From positions 60,532,587 to 60,596,586 of the forward strand of contig OY757019.1 in NCBI GenBank assembly GCA_963580285.1: DNA of 64,000 nt, written 5' to 3'. This stretch comes from Lucinisca nassula (taxonomy: Eukaryota > Mollusca > Bivalvia > Lucinida > Lucinidae). Below are positions 62,509 through 64,000 of the stretch, piece by piece; within the stretch, counting starts at the first letter, position 1; every line of letters begins with the position of its first letter. Under the pieces are notes generated by a model. It was not told the DNA's origin and ran no database searches. It worked only from the letters and a program-made list of their open reading frames with translations. Position numbers and translations under genes: made by a program.

Positions 62509-64000
62509 ATGTCGTTTGATTTGAGAAGCTTTTTGGCTCAGCCTACTCAGGAGTTGTTTAATCTGGCCAAAAGGACAGATTTGTTAGATATTGCTTCCCA
62601 TTATGGGGTTACTGCTGTCAAAACAAGCATGAAGAAGCATGAAATTAAGAATATTTTGGTACAGTTTTTTGTTGATGAAGAACTTTTCGATCCATCTGCT
62701 TTGTCTCTCATTATGGTTTCACATACTGAATTACAAATGAGACAAATTGAAATAGGAAGGCAAACTGAATTAGAAAAGTTAAGATTAGAGATGGAAGAAC
62801 GAGGCAAAGAAAAAGAAAGAGAAATGCAGAGACAAATGCAGATGGAAAGATTAGAAATGGAAGAACGTGTTCGAAAAGAAAAATTAGAACAGGAAGAAAA
62901 AAATAGAGAAATGGAAGAAAGGGAGAGGGAAAAACAAAGAGAAATGGAAGAAAGAGAGAGGGAAAAACAAAGAGAAATGGAGGAACGGATTGAGTTAGAA
63001 AAGGAAAAAATGAGATATAGTATTGAAGAAAAAGAAAGGGAAAGGCAATTTCAATTAAGGCTGAAAGAAATGGAACTCCAGGGTCAAGATAGGGTGAAAC
63101 ATACCCCTGTTTTTGACTCTGGTAGTTACTTTGATGCAACAAAGCACATCAGATTAGTTCCACCATTTCAGGAAAAAGAGGTAGATAAGTTTTTTTTGCA
63201 TTTCGAAAAAGTTGCAGAAAATTTAAAATGGCCAAAAGAGCATTGGACCTTACTTTTGCAAAGCGTTGTTGTCGGAAAGGCTCGAGACATTTACACTCAG
63301 CTGACTGTCGAGCAAAGCTCAGACTATGATTTGGTTAAGGAGCTTATTCTTAAGGCATATGAATTGGTCCCTGAAGCTTACAGGCAAAAATTTAGGAATT
63401 GTAAAAAAGAAATTTCCCAGACCCATATAGAATTTGCTCGAACCAAAGAACAGCTATTTGATAGGTGGTGTTCTTCTAAAAAGGTAGGCTCTGATCATGA
63501 CAAACTTAGACAGCTTGTCCTTGTTGAAGAGTTCAAACGGTGCATAAATTCAGACATTAAATCTTTTCTCGATGAAAGACAGGTTGAAACTTTGGAGGAA
63601 GCTTCTCGTTTGGCAGATGATTATGCTTTGACTCATAAAGTCTCATTTGTGAACAGGCCTTATCCTCGAAAACCTTATAATCCACAGACAGGTCCAAGAT
63701 TCTATCCCAGTAATCCTTCTGGTAGTTATAGCCATACATCTAGTACTATGCCCAAACTTTCTGGTGAAAATAAAAGCCAGAATCCGTCCAAACCTTCTGG
63801 TGAAAACAAAAGCCAGAATTTTTCCAAACCTTCTGGTGAAAACAAAGACCAGAATCCCTTATCTCAATCTCAAGTAGTGTGTTATTATTGTAAAAATACA
63901 GGTCATTTGATCTCTGAGTGTTTAAAATTAAAGCGAAGGAAAGAAAGAGAAAGACAAGAGGAACTTAAGCCTACAGGCTTGACTTCTATAAGGCCAAAAC
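62509..64000 (+). CDS. gag-pol: Gag portion of second gag-pol, partial
   Basis: Starts MSFDLRSFLAQ as in the first copy and is open for 497 codons to the window edge. The N-terminus, SCAN-like capsid segment, KPSGEN repeats and CCHC knuckle (CYYC...GH...C) are nearly identical. The main difference is the coiled coil, about 45 residues longer through repeated EMEEREREKQR-type units (about 62880-63060). It is not broken in the visible part. Protease and everything after it lie outside the window. Confidence 0.93.
   Translation, partial: MSFDLRSFLAQPTQELFNLAKRTDLLDIASHYGVTAVKTSMKKHEIKNILVQFFVDEELFDPSALSLIMVSHTELQMRQIEIGRQTELEKLRLEMEERGKEKEREMQRQMQMERLEMEERVRKEKLEQEEKNREMEEREREKQREMEEREREKQREMEERIELEKEKMRYSIEEKERERQFQLRLKEMELQGQDRVKHTPVFDSGSYFDATKHIRLVPPFQEKEVDKFFLHFEKVAENLKWPKEHWTLLLQSVVVGKARDIYTQLTVEQSSDYDLVKELILKAYELVPEAYRQKFRNCKKEISQTHIEFARTKEQLFDRWCSSKKVGSDHDKLRQLVLVEEFKRCINSDIKSFLDERQVETLEEASRLADDYALTHKVSFVNRPYPRKPYNPQTGPRFYPSNPSGSYSHTSSTMPKLSGENKSQNPSKPSGENKSQNFSKPSGENKDQNPLSQSQVVCYYCKNTGHLISECLKLKRRKERERQEELKPTGLTSIRPK

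Larger units (their letters stand above)
61612..64000 (+). mobile_element. Second Gmr1-like LTR retrotransposon, cut by the window end
   Basis: Same orientation and structure as the 10-kb element: 552-bp 5' LTR (61612-62163), identical primer site (62169-62186), leader repeats, and an open gag frame to the last base. By eye the LTR differs from the first element's at about a dozen positions, including loss of one A in the TATA box and CATTGAGTCAG changed to CACTGAGGGAG. The left flank ends in ACTAA, as for the first copy. Whether it is complete cannot be seen. Confidence 0.93.

Overview
This is a stretch of animal genome made almost entirely of mobile and repetitive DNA. I find no host protein-coding gene, no rRNA gene and no stand-alone tRNA gene. 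The mix suggests a mollusc, probably a bivalve: tRNA-headed SINEs ending in CGTTAAAC, dispersed repeats around AGCTCACC and around GACGGACAGACAGAC, CR1-like LINEs with 2A-like/PHD or esterase modules, and hammerhead ribozymes of the kind described for Penelope-like elements. That assignment is inference from repeat content, not from a marker gene.

Layout. 1-9600 is a mosaic of repeat fragments: a Tc1/mariner remnant, several SINEs, a terminal-inverted-repeat element at 4577-6066, and three hammerhead ribozyme motifs. A minisatellite of about 28-30 bp units starts near 9640 and, with interruptions, runs to 29405. At 10080-16474 it is split by a young, complete LTR retrotransposon. This has identical-length 553-bp LTRs, a tRNA-Pro-type primer site, a polypurine tract, a 4-bp target duplication and one intact 1612-codon gag-pol frame in which integrase lies before reverse transcriptase (Gmr1-like Gypsy order, SCAN-like capsid). 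An unfilled copy of its target site survives next door because the satellite had duplicated by 310 bp before the insertion. The satellite also contains a 2.75-kb segmental duplication, of which only one copy carries a 1,170-bp insertion, and a 79-bp higher-order repeat.

29406-35837 holds SINEs (one nest of three), a MITE with a perfect 33-bp hairpin, a second minisatellite and hairpin repeats. 35838-41614 is a foldback element built from ACTTCTAACTTC words, split by a full-length LINE (36518-41527) that carries two single-base frameshifts. 41701-43352 is a second foldback element with a clean 6-bp target duplication and a SINE in each arm. 44936-53470 is a third foldback (GTCGCACG words) containing a decayed CR1-like LINE on the minus strand. 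That LINE is itself interrupted by a 775-bp inverted-repeat element and by a 124-bp insert containing a hammerhead ribozyme. 54100-58450 is an ACGTA-rich foldback mosaic with a 5'-truncated LINE, SINEs and an unidentified mollusc-type ORF. A second Gmr1-like copy starts at 61612 and runs off the window.

The elements do not form a pathway; they parasitise and interrupt one another. Autonomous LINEs are the likely source of machinery for the SINEs, whose copies have 10-19 bp target duplications. The most notable signals are the five 46-nt hammerhead motifs with covarying stems, the dated Gmr1-like insertion with its internal empty site, and the unusual number of foldback families built from short repeated words.
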